Part shown: in pieces, positions 1 through 8,520 of the stretch
How the letters are laid out: every line of letters starts with the position of its first letter
Numbering within the stretch: the stretch's first letter is position 1
Assembly (NCBI RefSeq): GCF_028330965.1
Contig: NZ_JAQMUB010000030.1
Location: forward strand, 49,532-113,531
From: Oscillatoria sp. CS-180
GTDB taxonomy: Bacteria; Cyanobacteriota; Cyanobacteriia; Phormidesmidales; Phormidesmidaceae
Reading direction: 5' to 3'
Length of the DNA: 64,000 nucleotides
Position numbers and translations under genes: made by a program
Notes under the pieces: generated by a model
The model's input: only the letters and a program-made list of their open reading frames with translations
Databases searched by the model: none
What the model was told of the DNA's origin: nothing

Positions 1-1206
1 CGCGGCATTTTCAGTATGAATTGTGGCAAGTTGAGCGGCTTGAACCGCTTTATTAAGATTAGCTTCTGCCTGTTCTTCGACTAATAGCCGCTGGCCGATA
101 GCCTCACGATTGGCTTCATATTCTGCAAGTTTGAGTTGAGCAAACTCTGATAGCGGGCTGCTGTCTGGCACGCGGTTGAGGTGATTAATTGCCTTTTGCC
201 AGAGCAAATGAACTTCGACCCAAACAGGAACAGGATGGGGCGGATCTTGGCTCTTCTCGGAAGCGGTCGTTGCATCTTTTTGAGCCGCAATAATCCACTC
301 CAAATCGGAGAGTTGAGTTCGATAGCGCACCAGTTCGGCTTGAGCGGCATCGTAGTGAGGTGACCAGGGAGGAATCGCCGAAACTAGGCGAACGGCTTTT
401 TGTACATCATCGTGGGCGCTCGCTACCTTCTCTGGAGTCGGATTGCCCTGCAACTGATTGAAGGTTTCTTGACTCAGGTCACTAGCGGTTTGTCGCCGCT
501 CGCAGCTGCCGACTAGACAAGGCCGGGTTACGCTGTACGCGATCGCTCCGACTGTCAGCCCTGCAATCGCTAGTCCGCCGACTGATCGCCAAGGTAACTC
601 TTGCCAATCGGCTGTGACTCGCCGCCATTTTGCCCTAATCTGAAGGGTGCTAATGAACTGCTGCCATTGTTGACTGAGCGGTTGCTGAACAGTCGTTGAG
701 GTCTCAGGGATCTCTTCCTCAAACGGTGGAGGCGTCTCCTCTTCCATAGGATTAGACAGCAAAACGAGTGCCCCAGGAGCAACGTCCGTCTCGTCGCTGC
801 CAGTTTCTGTGGGTTCGCCAATGGTGGGTGGATCAAATAAGTCTGAAACCGTGTCGGCAGGTTTCCAACCACAGCTGCGGGCGGCATAGGGGCTTGCCGT
901 GCCTCGCTTCCTTAAGTACAGCCTGACAGGCAGTTCTCCCTCTGAATTTAAAAACTCCTCCAACAACTCGGTTTCCGTAAGTCCTTGACTCATGGATAGC
1001 GCCAAGGCTTTGAATCGGCGATCGCGCTCGGTGGCGGTGACGGCTGTTTGATTGTCCTCTGACAGCACCAACAATCGCCCTTGTTGAAACCGACAGCGAA
1101 TGGTGGGGGGAGCATCGGGGGAAAGTTGAGCGATCGCGGTTTGAATCCGATGTTCTAACGCAGCGACAAACTGATCTAACGCGGCAAATGAGGATGAGGA
1201 AGTCAT
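1..1206 (-). CDS. Truncated membrane protein, unknown function (N-terminal 402 residues)
   Basis: The reverse frame is open from an ATG at 1206 to the left edge without a stop, so the C-terminus lies outside the window. The first ~200 residues look soluble and acidic, with a Pro/Glu-rich linker at about 150-175. One hydrophobic segment at about 207-226 (GGLAIAGLTVGAIAYSV) is a likely membrane span, followed by two close cysteines (CLVGSC). The rest is rich in Ala, Gln and Glu and probably helical or coiled coil. The layout is N-terminal cytoplasmic domain, one span, helical C-terminal part. I do not recognise the family. The frame was read by hand, and HIP1 sites inside it fit the surrounding genome. 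Confidence 0.72.
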   Translation of the reverse strand, partial: MTSSSSFAALDQFVAALEHRIQTAIAQLSPDAPPTIRCRFQQGRLLVLSEDNQTAVTATERDRRFKALALSMSQGLTETELLEEFLNSEGELPVRLYLRKRGTASPYAARSCGWKPADTVSDLFDPPTIGEPTETGSDETDVAPGALVLLSNPMEEETPPPFEEEIPETSTTVQQPLSQQWQQFISTLQIRAKWRRVTADWQELPWRSVGGLAIAGLTVGAIAYSVTRPCLVGSCERRQTASDLSQETFNQLQGNPTPEKVASAHDDVQKAVRLVSAIPPWSPHYDAAQAELVRYRTQLSDLEWIIAAQKDATTASEKSQDPPHPVPVWVEVHLLWQKAINHLNRVPDSSPLSEFAQLKLAEYEANREAIGQRLLVEEQAEANLNKAVQAAQLATIHTENAA

Positions 1207-1633
1207 AACCCTAGAAATGAGCGGAACCCTGACACCTGTCTGACTCGCGTCCGCCCGAGTTGGCATCGCCCCAGAAAAAATCTAGAAGTCACCGAACTTA
1301 GCAAACAGCGCATCAATCGCCTCAACCGTCTCAGACAGAACAATGGAAAACCTCACGTTCAATCCAGTTGAGTGTCATCTAAAACGAAACAGTGCTGGTT
1401 ATGGCATCGAAGTATAGCAAGGGTTTTTGGGTTTAGAACATCTCTTGAGACGTATCTCTCTGCCTTTAGGAATATGCGCTTCCTAGATGGCTGTTTTGTA
1501 GCTGCTTTATCAAACTAACGCTTTGCCTATCAGCATCAGCACACTACCCAGAAAGAGTAGGCTGAACAGCACAGCTGAATCCGAAATGGCTTAGCGCTCT
1601 GTGATAACTACACCTTGTTGTGATATGACAACA
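1207..1633. other. Intergenic stretch, nothing recognised
   Basis: No frame of convincing length, no clear hairpin and no repeat seen elsewhere in the window. A 24-codon reverse frame ending near 1281 has coding-like composition but no convincing start, and I do not call it. Confidence 0.5.
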
Positions 1634-1870
1634 TCACGCTGCTTCCATCCAGTCGTAAATTTTTTCTAACTGCTCTAGCGTAATTAAGCCGTATTGCCAG
1701 AGGACCATTGGCAAAGGCCCTGGATCCTGCTCACAGTGGCGTAGCGCCATCTTAATGGAGTCCTGAGAAACGGCTAAGTCATTCTGCAGAAATCGAATTA
1801 AGCTGTCGTCGCGTTCAGTTGCTATATCTCGCATGTTTACTGCCATCCCTCTGGCAACCCAGTACTGCAC
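1634..1870 (-). CDS. DUF2949 family small protein
   Basis: The core from about residue 23 (LIRFLQNDLAVSQDSI, then ALRHCEQDPGPLPMVLWQYG and LEQLEKIYDW) has the pattern I know from the cyanobacterial DUF2949 family: a short all-helical protein with a conserved DPGPLPM-LWQYGL block. The function is unknown. The longest frame starts with GTG at 1870. ATG codons at 1846 and 1834 are equally possible starts and would better match the usual length of about 60-70 residues. It is isolated, with spacers of several hundred bases on both sides. Confidence 0.8.
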   Translation of the reverse strand: MQYWVARGMAVNMRDIATERDDSLIRFLQNDLAVSQDSIKMALRHCEQDPGPLPMVLWQYGLITLEQLEKIYDWMEAA

Positions 1871-2181
1871 ATAGTTGGCAAGATTGTATCCAAGCCTTTC
1901 GGGGATGCACGATTCGGATAACCGATTCAGACAATACCGTAGTTAGTACGGAAGTTACGGATAAACCTTTCCAGGAACTTAAACATTAACAGGAGAGAAT
2001 TACTAGCGAAAAGCTGAAGCCACTTAAGTCTTTCCTTTCCTCTGGTCCACACTGCTAACTATGCATCCTGCCTATCAAGGTGGCAATAGAGTATCAAATC
2101 TTTCTTGATTTTGACCAGTGCTTCGACGATAGTTTTATAGTTAAACTTAATGAAACTCAAGACTACGATAAGTAGCTGCAA
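1871..2181. other. Intergenic stretch, nothing recognised
   Basis: An AT-richer spacer between two reverse-strand genes. It presumably holds the 3' end of the DUF192 transcript and the promoter of the DUF2949 gene. No clear terminator or repeat was seen. Confidence 0.4.
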
Positions 2182-2784
2182 CTAATCGTTTACTGTTTGA
2201 GGCATATTTAACCACTCAATTGCAACGGTGTCTCCAACTTGTAGGTTGAGGTCTCCAGCCAAGCCACCTCGAAGCTCGATCACCTGATCTACGATTTGCT
2301 GATCAGGTCCGTAGGTGGGGCAGGGCATGGACTCGCAGGGGGGAACATTACTGGCGATATCAACGATTTGTCCTTGATAGATAAACACCATATCTAGAGG
2401 AATGAGGACATTTTTCATCCAAAAGCTCACACGGCGAGCCGGATCGAAGGGAAACAGCATGCCGTGGTCGTCTGCCAATGACTCACGGGCCATTAAACCA
2501 ATGGCTTGCTGTTGCGATGTCAGCGCCACCTCTAGACCAATTCTCTGGCCTCCCAACTCAACGGCTGCGGTTATCGGCAGGTTTTGACCCTGGGCATCGA
2601 GTTGACGACTTAAAAGTGGAGACATCCGTTTTTCCTGCTGTGGCTTTTGGGCGATCGCGGGAACATCCGCCGGCAAAGAATTGGCTTCAGATAGGGCTGA
2701 TGTACCACAGCTAGTTATCCCAACCAGGGTGATAAGCACACAGCTGGCAATTTCTGTTGACCACTTGAAAATCACAAAGCACAC
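2182..2784 (-). CDS. DUF192 family lipoprotein
   Basis: 200 residues. The N-terminus has a hydrophobic stretch ending in a lipobox-like GITSC at about residues 22-26, suggesting an exported lipoprotein. The C-terminal ~130 residues carry the DUF192 pattern: an LTSQQQAIGLMARESLADDHG-type block, then GMLFPFD, SFWMKNVLIPLDMVFI, a CESMPCPTYGP stretch and a VIELRGG segment with two downstream beta strands. DUF192 proteins are small extracytoplasmic beta-fold proteins of unknown role. The four cysteines at the lipobox and in CESMPC are notable. It is monocistronic, and a degenerate copy of the dispersed repeat may lie upstream. Confidence 0.85.
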   Translation of the reverse strand: MCFVIFKWSTEIASCVLITLVGITSCGTSALSEANSLPADVPAIAQKPQQEKRMSPLLSRQLDAQGQNLPITAAVELGGQRIGLEVALTSQQQAIGLMARESLADDHGMLFPFDPARRVSFWMKNVLIPLDMVFIYQGQIVDIASNVPPCESMPCPTYGPDQQIVDQVIELRGGLAGDLNLQVGDTVAIEWLNMPQTVND

Positions 2785-2849
2785 TCCAAACTCACACGTT
2801 GAGCCATGACAGATCAGCAGGACTCAGGAAAACAGGCAATCCAATGCCT

Positions 2850-2894
2850 TAAGGTCTAACCGTCTTGTCCTGACAGAACTAACAACCGCCATAG
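2850..2894 (+). repeat. Possible degenerate half-copy of dispersed ~100-bp repeat
   Basis: CGTCTTGTCCTGACAGAACT followed by AACAACCGCCATAG resembles the right half of the better copies at 10891, 18533, 49548 and 58183, with several mismatches. This is the weakest copy called. Confidence 0.4.
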
Positions 2895-3032
2895 CTTAGA
2901 TGCCCTGCTACATGAACCTATCGACCTAAGACTAGGTCGATAGAGTTTGACGACAACTGTTGAACTAGGTTTCAGCAAGGCTTAACTGTAAGGAATCTGG
3001 GAAAAGGATAAACCACTAGGCAACGGGTCTAT

Positions 3033-3728
3033 TTAGCTCTCTCTCAAAACATAACCAACACCCCGAACAGTCTGTATCAGGCGTTTCTCATTGTTGCCGT
3101 CGATTTTGAGGCGAAGATATCGCACGTATACTTCAATGACATTAGATTCCCCCATGAAGTCGTAACCCCAGACATTTTCGAGAATTTGCTCTCGGGCAAG
3201 CACTTCACGCGGATGCTCCATAAGATATCGCAGCAGTTCAAATTCTTTCATCGTGAGGTCGATCTCACGGCCATTACGGGACGCTGTTCGGGTGCCTAAG
3301 TCCAGCGCAAGGTCGCTAAATCGCAGCTGCTCAGACGAGGTATCGCCGGGTTGCAAATAGATTTGGACAATTTTTAGGAAAGCATCCTCCTGGTAAGGTT
3401 TGAGACAATAGTCATCGGCTCCAGCCTCCAAACAGGCAATCCGGTCTTCAAGCGTATCCCGAGCCATGAGCAGCAAAATTGGAACGCAAAACTGAGCGCT
3501 GCGGAGCTTTTGGCAAACATTCAAGCCAGAATCGCTGCCCAACAGTCGATCAATGATGATGAGCGCAGGTTGAATTTTCTTAGCTTTCTCAATTCCCTTT
3601 GCTCCGGTCGTCGCTGTTTCGACCCCATAGCCAACTTCTTCCAAATCATGGCGAATACGATCTGTGAGATCACCGTTGCTGCAAATTAGCAACACTTTGG
3701 GAGCAACGTTATCGGCGTGACTTTCCAT
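3033..3728 (-). CDS. nblR: NblR-type atypical OmpR-family response regulator
   Basis: 231 residues from the ATG at 3728; the frame extends upstream to 3788, but the extra 20 residues lie outside the receiver fold. The receiver domain (about 11-125) keeps the phosphoacceptor-position Asp60 (IIIDRLL) and Lys110 (CLKPY), but the acidic pair normally near residue 16 is replaced by Cys-Ser-Asn (LLICSNGD) and the usual Thr/Ser position reads LLLMARD. The C-terminal winged helix (about 140-231) is classical: TMKEFELLRYLMEHP, VWGYDF, VIEVYVRYLR and RGVGYVL. NblR in Synechococcus controls phycobilisome breakdown and starvation survival and has been described as phosphorylation independent. The assignment to NblR rather than another RpaB-like regulator rests on the degenerate acidic pocket and my memory of NblR sequences. 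Confidence 0.72.
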   Translation of the reverse strand: MESHADNVAPKVLLICSNGDLTDRIRHDLEEVGYGVETATTGAKGIEKAKKIQPALIIIDRLLGSDSGLNVCQKLRSAQFCVPILLLMARDTLEDRIACLEAGADDYCLKPYQEDAFLKIVQIYLQPGDTSSEQLRFSDLALDLGTRTASRNGREIDLTMKEFELLRYLMEHPREVLAREQILENVWGYDFMGESNVIEVYVRYLRLKIDGNNEKRLIQTVRGVGYVLRES

Positions 3729-3890
3729 AAACAGTAGGATGAGCCGAGATTGTACAACCCCTATCTTAGAAGCACGGGACCGATGCATATGAGCCGATCG
3801 CTCAACTCTGCTCTGTTTGTTACTAATTTGAAAGAATCAGAGTGTGTTTCAAACCCAGAAAGTGCCGTGAAGCGATGGCAACGGCAGCTG

Positions 3891-4808
3891 TTAAGGCAGT
3901 TCAACAGAGGTGGGTTTGGCGATGTGTGGTAATCCCCATCCTAGCTTTTCCCTGAGCACTTTGAAGAATTCAGGCGATCGCAACCGGATAAATTTGGCTG
4001 TGTAGGGCGATCGCTCAGTCACCACCCAATCTTCTGGCATGACGTAGGAACCCGCGTTGCCATCGACCACCATCACCAGTGGATCCGTATTGGCCGAGGT
4101 GATCTTCACCGTCTCTGAGTCAGGAAACACAATCCCCCGGGAAGCCAAGGAATGAGGGCAAATGGGGATGAGCTGTGTGACTGAGACACCGGGAGTAATG
4201 ACTGGACCACCAGCGGATAAGGAATAGGCGGTAGACCCAGTTGGTGTCGAAATGATGATGCCATCCGCAGCGATGTCCACTGGGGCATGATTGCCTACAG
4301 AGACCTCGAAATGGCACATGCTGGTCAGCGGCTCGCGATGAAGCACCATTTCATTCAAGCAGAGCACCTCCCACGCAACGCGATCGCGCTGACAGACCTT
4401 AACCACAATCATGGAGCGCTCTTCGAGGCGATAGTCACCCTCCAATACCCGCTCCATAACGTTAGGTAGCTGATTTAGATAAGCTTCTGTCAAGAACCCC
4501 ATGTGCCCAGTATTGACCGTTAGGAGCGGAATTCCAGCTGGGGCAACCTGCCGAAAGGCCGACAAAACGGTTCCATCGCCCCCCAACACGAGGGCAAACA
4601 TCATCGACTCATCGAAGTGAGGCGGCACCAAACTTTCAATTGGCGTATGACAGACTGGGCGTCCAGGACTGGAATACCCCAGCAAACCGCCCAAACCATT
4701 AGCAACATGAACTTCACAGCCTAGAGCTGTCAATTTCTCTTGCCAAACTACAGCAGCTTCACAAGCTGCTGGTTTAATGTCGTTGAAAATAATCCCAACC
4801 TTGGGCAC
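3891..4808 (-). CDS. nadK: NAD kinase
   Basis: 305 residues from a GTG at 4808. It phosphorylates NAD to NADP using ATP. Diagnostic motifs are all present: the GGDGT loop ([15 protein letters not shown], about residues 75-90), the MGFLTEA block, NEMVLHRE, and the [20 protein letters not shown] signature followed by VMVVDGN. Length is normal for the family. Cyanobacteria usually carry two NAD kinases; I cannot say which paralogue this is. It lies about 160 bp upstream of nblR on the same strand, so co-transcription is possible but not shown. Confidence 0.95.
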   Translation of the reverse strand: MPKVGIIFNDIKPAACEAAVVWQEKLTALGCEVHVANGLGGLLGYSSPGRPVCHTPIESLVPPHFDESMMFALVLGGDGTVLSAFRQVAPAGIPLLTVNTGHMGFLTEAYLNQLPNVMERVLEGDYRLEERSMIVVKVCQRDRVAWEVLCLNEMVLHREPLTSMCHFEVSVGNHAPVDIAADGIIISTPTGSTAYSLSAGGPVITPGVSVTQLIPICPHSLASRGIVFPDSETVKITSANTDPLVMVVDGNAGSYVMPEDWVVTERSPYTAKFIRLRSPEFFKVLREKLGWGLPHIAKPTSVELP

Positions 4809-4985
4809 GCGTCACGTCCGAGGGTCTAAACAAAGCTCTTTAGGGCAAACTTGAAGGAAAACCCGCTCCTGCTTTGGTATCGATCCGTCTCTGTGAAGAG
4901 AGGCTACCAGCTTACCCGTCTTAATAGGCTACCGCCTTTTTAGACCGCTTGCAGAAGCGTCTCCAAATTTGCATCTATTTGGGAT

Positions 4986-5765
4986 TTATGCTTGCCCCAA
5001 AGCGATGTCTAAAAACATCATGGTGACAAAGCCTAGCATCAGTCCTAAGGTGCCCCTCTGACCTTGGGATTTTTGTGAAATTTCAGGGATAATCTCATCC
5101 ACGATGACAAAGAGCATGGCTCCAGCGGCAAAAGCCATTCCCCAAGGTAGGGCTTCTTGGGCAATACCGACAATGCCCGCTCCAACAATGCCGCCCAGCG
5201 GTTCAACTAGTCCTGTCAGGGTTGAAATGCCCAAGGCATACAGGGCTGAATACTCCAAGTTGCGAAGCGACCAAGCGACAACTAGACCTTCCGGCATATT
5301 TTGAATGGCGATGCCCAGGGCAAGAACGATCGCGGAGGAAGTACTACCCGACCCAAAGCTAACGCCGACCGCCAAACCTTCAGGAAAATTGTGCAGTGTA
5401 ATCGCAGCGACAAATAGCCAAATGCGCTTAAGGTTCTCAGCTTTGGGGCCTTCTTGTCCCTTGAAGAAATGTTCGTGGGGAAAGCGATCGTGGATCACCC
5501 ACAAAAGTCCTCCCCCCAATAGGACGCCAATGACTATAATCATCGCTGCGATCGCCCTTGGATAGCCCAGTGCGATCGCGGCTTCAGTACCCGGCACAAT
5601 GAGTGAGAAGGAGGTTGCTGCCAGCATAACTCCGCCACCAATACCCAAGAGAACACCCTCTGTCCGTTCTGAGGGATGGGTTGGTAACAGAACAGGTAAA
5701 GCGCCTAATCCGGTCCCAAGGCCAGCTAGCAGACTCGCGATCGCGCCCCAAATTAAGGTATCCAC
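4986..5765 (-). CDS. ZIP family metal transporter (ZupT-like)
   Basis: 259 residues, almost wholly hydrophobic with about eight predicted membrane spans. The two metal-binding helices are clear: TLHNFPEGLAVGVSFG (about 123-138) and AIQNMPEGLVVAWSL (about 153-167), matching the HNFPEG and NxPEG signatures of ZIP transporters, with a later VDEIIPE. A His-containing loop (HDRFPHEHFFKGQ, about 91-103) sits between spans 3 and 4. ZIP proteins move zinc, iron or other divalent metals into the cytoplasm, and the substrate cannot be read from sequence. It is monocistronic, with nadK downstream on the same strand. Confidence 0.9.
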   Translation of the reverse strand: MDTLIWGAIASLLAGLGTGLGALPVLLPTHPSERTEGVLLGIGGGVMLAATSFSLIVPGTEAAIALGYPRAIAAMIIVIGVLLGGGLLWVIHDRFPHEHFFKGQEGPKAENLKRIWLFVAAITLHNFPEGLAVGVSFGSGSTSSAIVLALGIAIQNMPEGLVVAWSLRNLEYSALYALGISTLTGLVEPLGGIVGAGIVGIAQEALPWGMAFAAGAMLFVIVDEIIPEISQKSQGQRGTLGLMLGFVTMMFLDIALGQA

Positions 5766-6070
5766 AATTCAATCAGTTCTCAAAGTGGGTGTGAGTGTGT
5801 GGTTTAACCAGTTTCTAATCGTTGCATAGTTCACCGATGCCGCTAGTTTAGCGGCTTTGTGGAGACTCATTTCTACAGCTTATTCATACCGGGTTGAGGA
5901 TGCTATTCTGGCAAAACTTGTTATCGATTCGCGATTTTGGATGTCCGGTTTTGGATTGACAACTGTAAGCATTGCGGTGCTCTCAATTCCCAGCCTTTGA
6001 AGCAGCCACGCGAAGCGATGTTGATGGCTTTTTAAGAGCTGCCTATTGTCCACCTAACTCACCTTGGAAT

Positions 6071-7378
6071 ATGACTCCTGCTCTAACTCAATTCGGCGAC
6101 CAAATGTCTCACCTGACGGGTGTACGAGCCATCATGAAAGACATTATCGAAACGTTACGAGCAGGCGATGGGCAGTCGTTTATTAATTTGAGTGCAGGCA
6201 ATCCCGTCATTTTGCCGGAAGTAGAACAGCTTTGGCGTGACTGCACAACGGATTTATTGAACAGTTCCGACTACGGTGAAGTCGTCTGTCGCTATGGATC
6301 GAGTCAAGGCTATGAACCGTTCATTGAAGCGGTTCTGGCAGATTTTAATCAGCGCTATGGCCTGTCATTAACGGATCGCAACATTCTCATTACGCCCGGC
6401 AGTCAGTCTCTCTATTTCTTTGCGGCGAACGCCTTTGGTGGATATGCCGCTGGGGGGCAGCTGAAAGAAATTGTCCTACCCCTCAGTCCTGACTACACCG
6501 GATACGGCGGCGTCTCTTTGTTTCCGCAAGCTCTGAAAGCCTATAGACCAACCCTCGATGTTGATGCGCCTTCTCACTCTTTCAAGTACCGTCCCGATTT
6601 CAGTCAGCTAGAGATTACCAAGCAAACTGGGTTTGTCCTTTTCTCCCGACCCTGCAACCCCACGGGCAATGTGCTGACAGACGATGAAGTGAACCGCATC
6701 GCTGATTTAGCTGCTCCCCACAATGTCCCCGTTTTCATTGACTCCGCCTATGCACCTCCCTATCCTGCGTTGAATTTCACAGGCATGACCCCCGTCTTTC
6801 GGGAAAACACGGTGCACTGCATGAGCTTGTCGAAAGCGGGACTGCCCGGTGAGCGCATCGGCATTGCCTTGGGCGATGAATCCATCATTCAAGTGCTTCA
6901 GTCTTTCCAGACCAATCTTTGTATTCACTCGTCCCGCTATGGTCAGGCGATCGCAGCCCGAGCCATCGCGTCGGGAGCACTAGCGGACATTTCAGAAGCG
7001 GTTATTCGGCCCTACTACCAAAACAAGTTTGCGGTGCTTGAAGACAGCTTGACGTCATTCCTGCCTAAAACAGCACCTTGGTATTTGCACCGAGGAGAAG
7101 GCGCTATCTTTGCCTGGCTGTGGTTTGATCAGCTTTCCGCGACCGACCGAGAGCTATATCAGCAATTAAAGCGCTACGGGGTCATTGTTGTTCCTGGCAA
7201 TCCTTTCTTCCCAGGTCTACAAGAAGCGTGGTCCCATACCCAACAGTGCATTCGCATTAGCCTGACAGCGACGGATGAGGACATCGTTCAGGGCATTCGC
7301 CATTTAGCAACGGTTGTGACTGAGTTGTATGCCCAGCAGTCTTCACACTCTCCAGTCATGGCGGGTTCATCTTTGTAA
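6071..7378 (+). CDS. avtA: Valine-pyruvate aminotransferase-like PLP enzyme
   Basis: 435 residues from the ATG at 6071, chosen because TQFGDQMSHLTGVRAIMKDI matches the usual N-terminus of AvtA; the frame extends to 5972 without similarity. It is a fold-type I aminotransferase: FINLSAGNP near the start, FSRPCNPTGNVLTDDE in the middle, VFIDSAYAPPY (PLP-binding Asp and Tyr), and the Schiff-base lysine in MSLSKAGLPGERIG. The AvtA family interconverts valine and pyruvate with 2-ketoisovalerate and alanine. rimM follows after 9 bases, so the two are probably co-transcribed. Function is by family; the true amino donor is not shown. Confidence 0.82.
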   Translation: MTPALTQFGDQMSHLTGVRAIMKDIIETLRAGDGQSFINLSAGNPVILPEVEQLWRDCTTDLLNSSDYGEVVCRYGSSQGYEPFIEAVLADFNQRYGLSLTDRNILITPGSQSLYFFAANAFGGYAAGGQLKEIVLPLSPDYTGYGGVSLFPQALKAYRPTLDVDAPSHSFKYRPDFSQLEITKQTGFVLFSRPCNPTGNVLTDDEVNRIADLAAPHNVPVFIDSAYAPPYPALNFTGMTPVFRENTVHCMSLSKAGLPGERIGIALGDESIIQVLQSFQTNLCIHSSRYGQAIAARAIASGALADISEAVIRPYYQNKFAVLEDSLTSFLPKTAPWYLHRGEGAIFAWLWFDQLSATDRELYQQLKRYGVIVVPGNPFFPGLQEAWSHTQQCIRISLTATDEDIVQGIRHLATVVTELYAQQSSHSPVMAGSSL

Positions 7379-7387
7379 GAGTGGGTT

Positions 7388-7996
7388 ATGGCAGATTCGC
7401 TGCAAGAGGAATGGTTGGAGATTGGCCGCATTGTTGCTCCTCAGGGATTAGATGGATCGTTACGGGTCTATCCCAACAGCGACTTTCCTGAGCGGTTTTT
7501 GGAACCGGGCGATCGCTGGCTCTTGAAACCCGGACAGAGCACTCCTGAAAGTGTGCAATTACTCTCGGGACGTTACCTCAGTGGTAAAGGACTATACGTC
7601 ATCAAACTCAAAGGCATAAATTATCGCGACCAGGCAGAAACTCTACGTGATGCCAAATTGGTCGTGTCAGCGGGCGATCGTCTGGAATTGGAACCCGATG
7701 AATTCCATGTTTCAGATTTAGTTGGGCTTGAAGTCCGGTTGCAAGATACGGGACAAGCCATTGGCACGGTAGTGGATATCTATGCCGCTGGCAACGATTT
7801 GCTGGCAGTCCAGCTCAAATCGGATGGCGTAACAACGACCCCGTCACAGCCTACTAACTCTAAACCCGCTAGTCAGACTCAAGGTCAGAACAATCCAGTT
7901 CTGATTCCCTTTGTTTACGACATTGTGCCCGTTGTAGATTTGGCAGCGGGCTTCATCGAAATTACACCTCCTAAAGGTCTTCTGCCGACTGATTAG
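7388..7996 (+). CDS. rimM: Ribosome maturation factor RimM
   Basis: 202 residues. The N-terminal RimM domain begins EIGRIVAPQGLDGSLRVYP and continues through LKGINYRDQAETLRDAKLVV; the C-terminal PRC-barrel domain spans VSDLVGLEVR to FIEITPPKGLL. RimM binds ribosomal protein S19 and helps 30S head assembly. A low-complexity Ser/Thr/Gln/Pro/Asn insert of about 22 residues (about 153-174) interrupts the PRC barrel between LLAVQL and VLIPFVYDIVP, making the protein longer than the usual 170-180. The aminotransferase stops 9 bases upstream. Confidence 0.93.
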   Translation: MADSLQEEWLEIGRIVAPQGLDGSLRVYPNSDFPERFLEPGDRWLLKPGQSTPESVQLLSGRYLSGKGLYVIKLKGINYRDQAETLRDAKLVVSAGDRLELEPDEFHVSDLVGLEVRLQDTGQAIGTVVDIYAAGNDLLAVQLKSDGVTTTPSQPTNSKPASQTQGQNNPVLIPFVYDIVPVVDLAAGFIEITPPKGLLPTD

Positions 7997-8299
7997 TCTC
8001 AATGACTGCCGATTCTTGCCGCGAAAATCCCCTCTTTTTGCTTCATCGCTTCCAAAAAGCTGACATTTCAGACCTGGGTTGGAAATTCAACCCCTTACTC
8101 GTGATGGCGCAGAATCCTAGAATTTGGGCTGAGCAACCCAGGCAGAGCGGGAAATGAAGAATCTGTCAAGGTAGGCGATCGCCTTATTACTTTCCGTTCA
8201 AAACTTGGGTAGTTTGAGAGTGCGAAACGCTGTTTCTGTCCCGCATGGCGGGCAACGGTGTAGCCCAGTAGATGACCTGACGTTAGGAAGAGTCTTGAT
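7997..8299. other. Intergenic stretch upstream of the 24-residue peptide
   Basis: No gene-length frame. It contains one HIP1 site near 8178. The last ~20 bases hold the AGGAAG ribosome binding site of the next entry. Confidence 0.4.
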
Positions 8300-8374
8300 A
8301 TGGAACTTGCGATCGCGGCTATCGTTTTTGGAACAATCTTTGTGCTCTTTACCAGAGACGTTCTCGGTAGCTAA
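8300..8374 (+). CDS. Candidate 24-residue single-span membrane peptide
   Basis: An ATG at 8300 opens a 24-codon frame that reads MELAIAAIVFGTIF, then VLFTRDVLGS and stop. AGGAAG lies 8 bases ahead of the ATG, a good Shine-Dalgarno site. Residues 2-17 form one hydrophobic helix with a polar C-terminal TRD. A strong hairpin follows 30 bases after the stop. This size and shape resembles small photosystem or cytochrome-complex subunits (PetL, PetN, PsbM and relatives), but the sequence matches none that I can recall. It could also be a small regulator of a membrane enzyme. Supported by RBS, hydrophobicity and terminator; homology unknown. Confidence 0.5.
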   Translation: MELAIAAIVFGTIFVLFTRDVLGS

Positions 8375-8404
8375 GTTGAGCTAGTGATGTCACTCAAGTA
8401 GGTC

Positions 8405-8446
8405 AGCAAAACAGAGCTGTCATTCCCGAGGCAGTTCTGTTTTGCT
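8405..8446 (+). terminator. Strong hairpin after the 24-residue peptide
   Basis: The 15-base arms AGCAAAACAGAGCTG and CAGTTCTGTTTTGCT pair with a single G-U wobble around a 12-base loop. The following bases are T-rich but not a pure run. Position suggests a terminator for the small upstream frame. Confidence 0.75.
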
Positions 8447-8520
8447 GTTGATACCCTGACAGTTGTCTTGACGTCATAAGCTACCCTATAGGCGCTGTTT
8501 CCTACTGGGCCTAAAACGTC

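Noticed and set aside
1281..1360. 24-codon reverse frame (FSIVLSETVEAIDALFAKF)
   Set aside because: Looks like a C-terminal fragment but has no clear start; could be chance.
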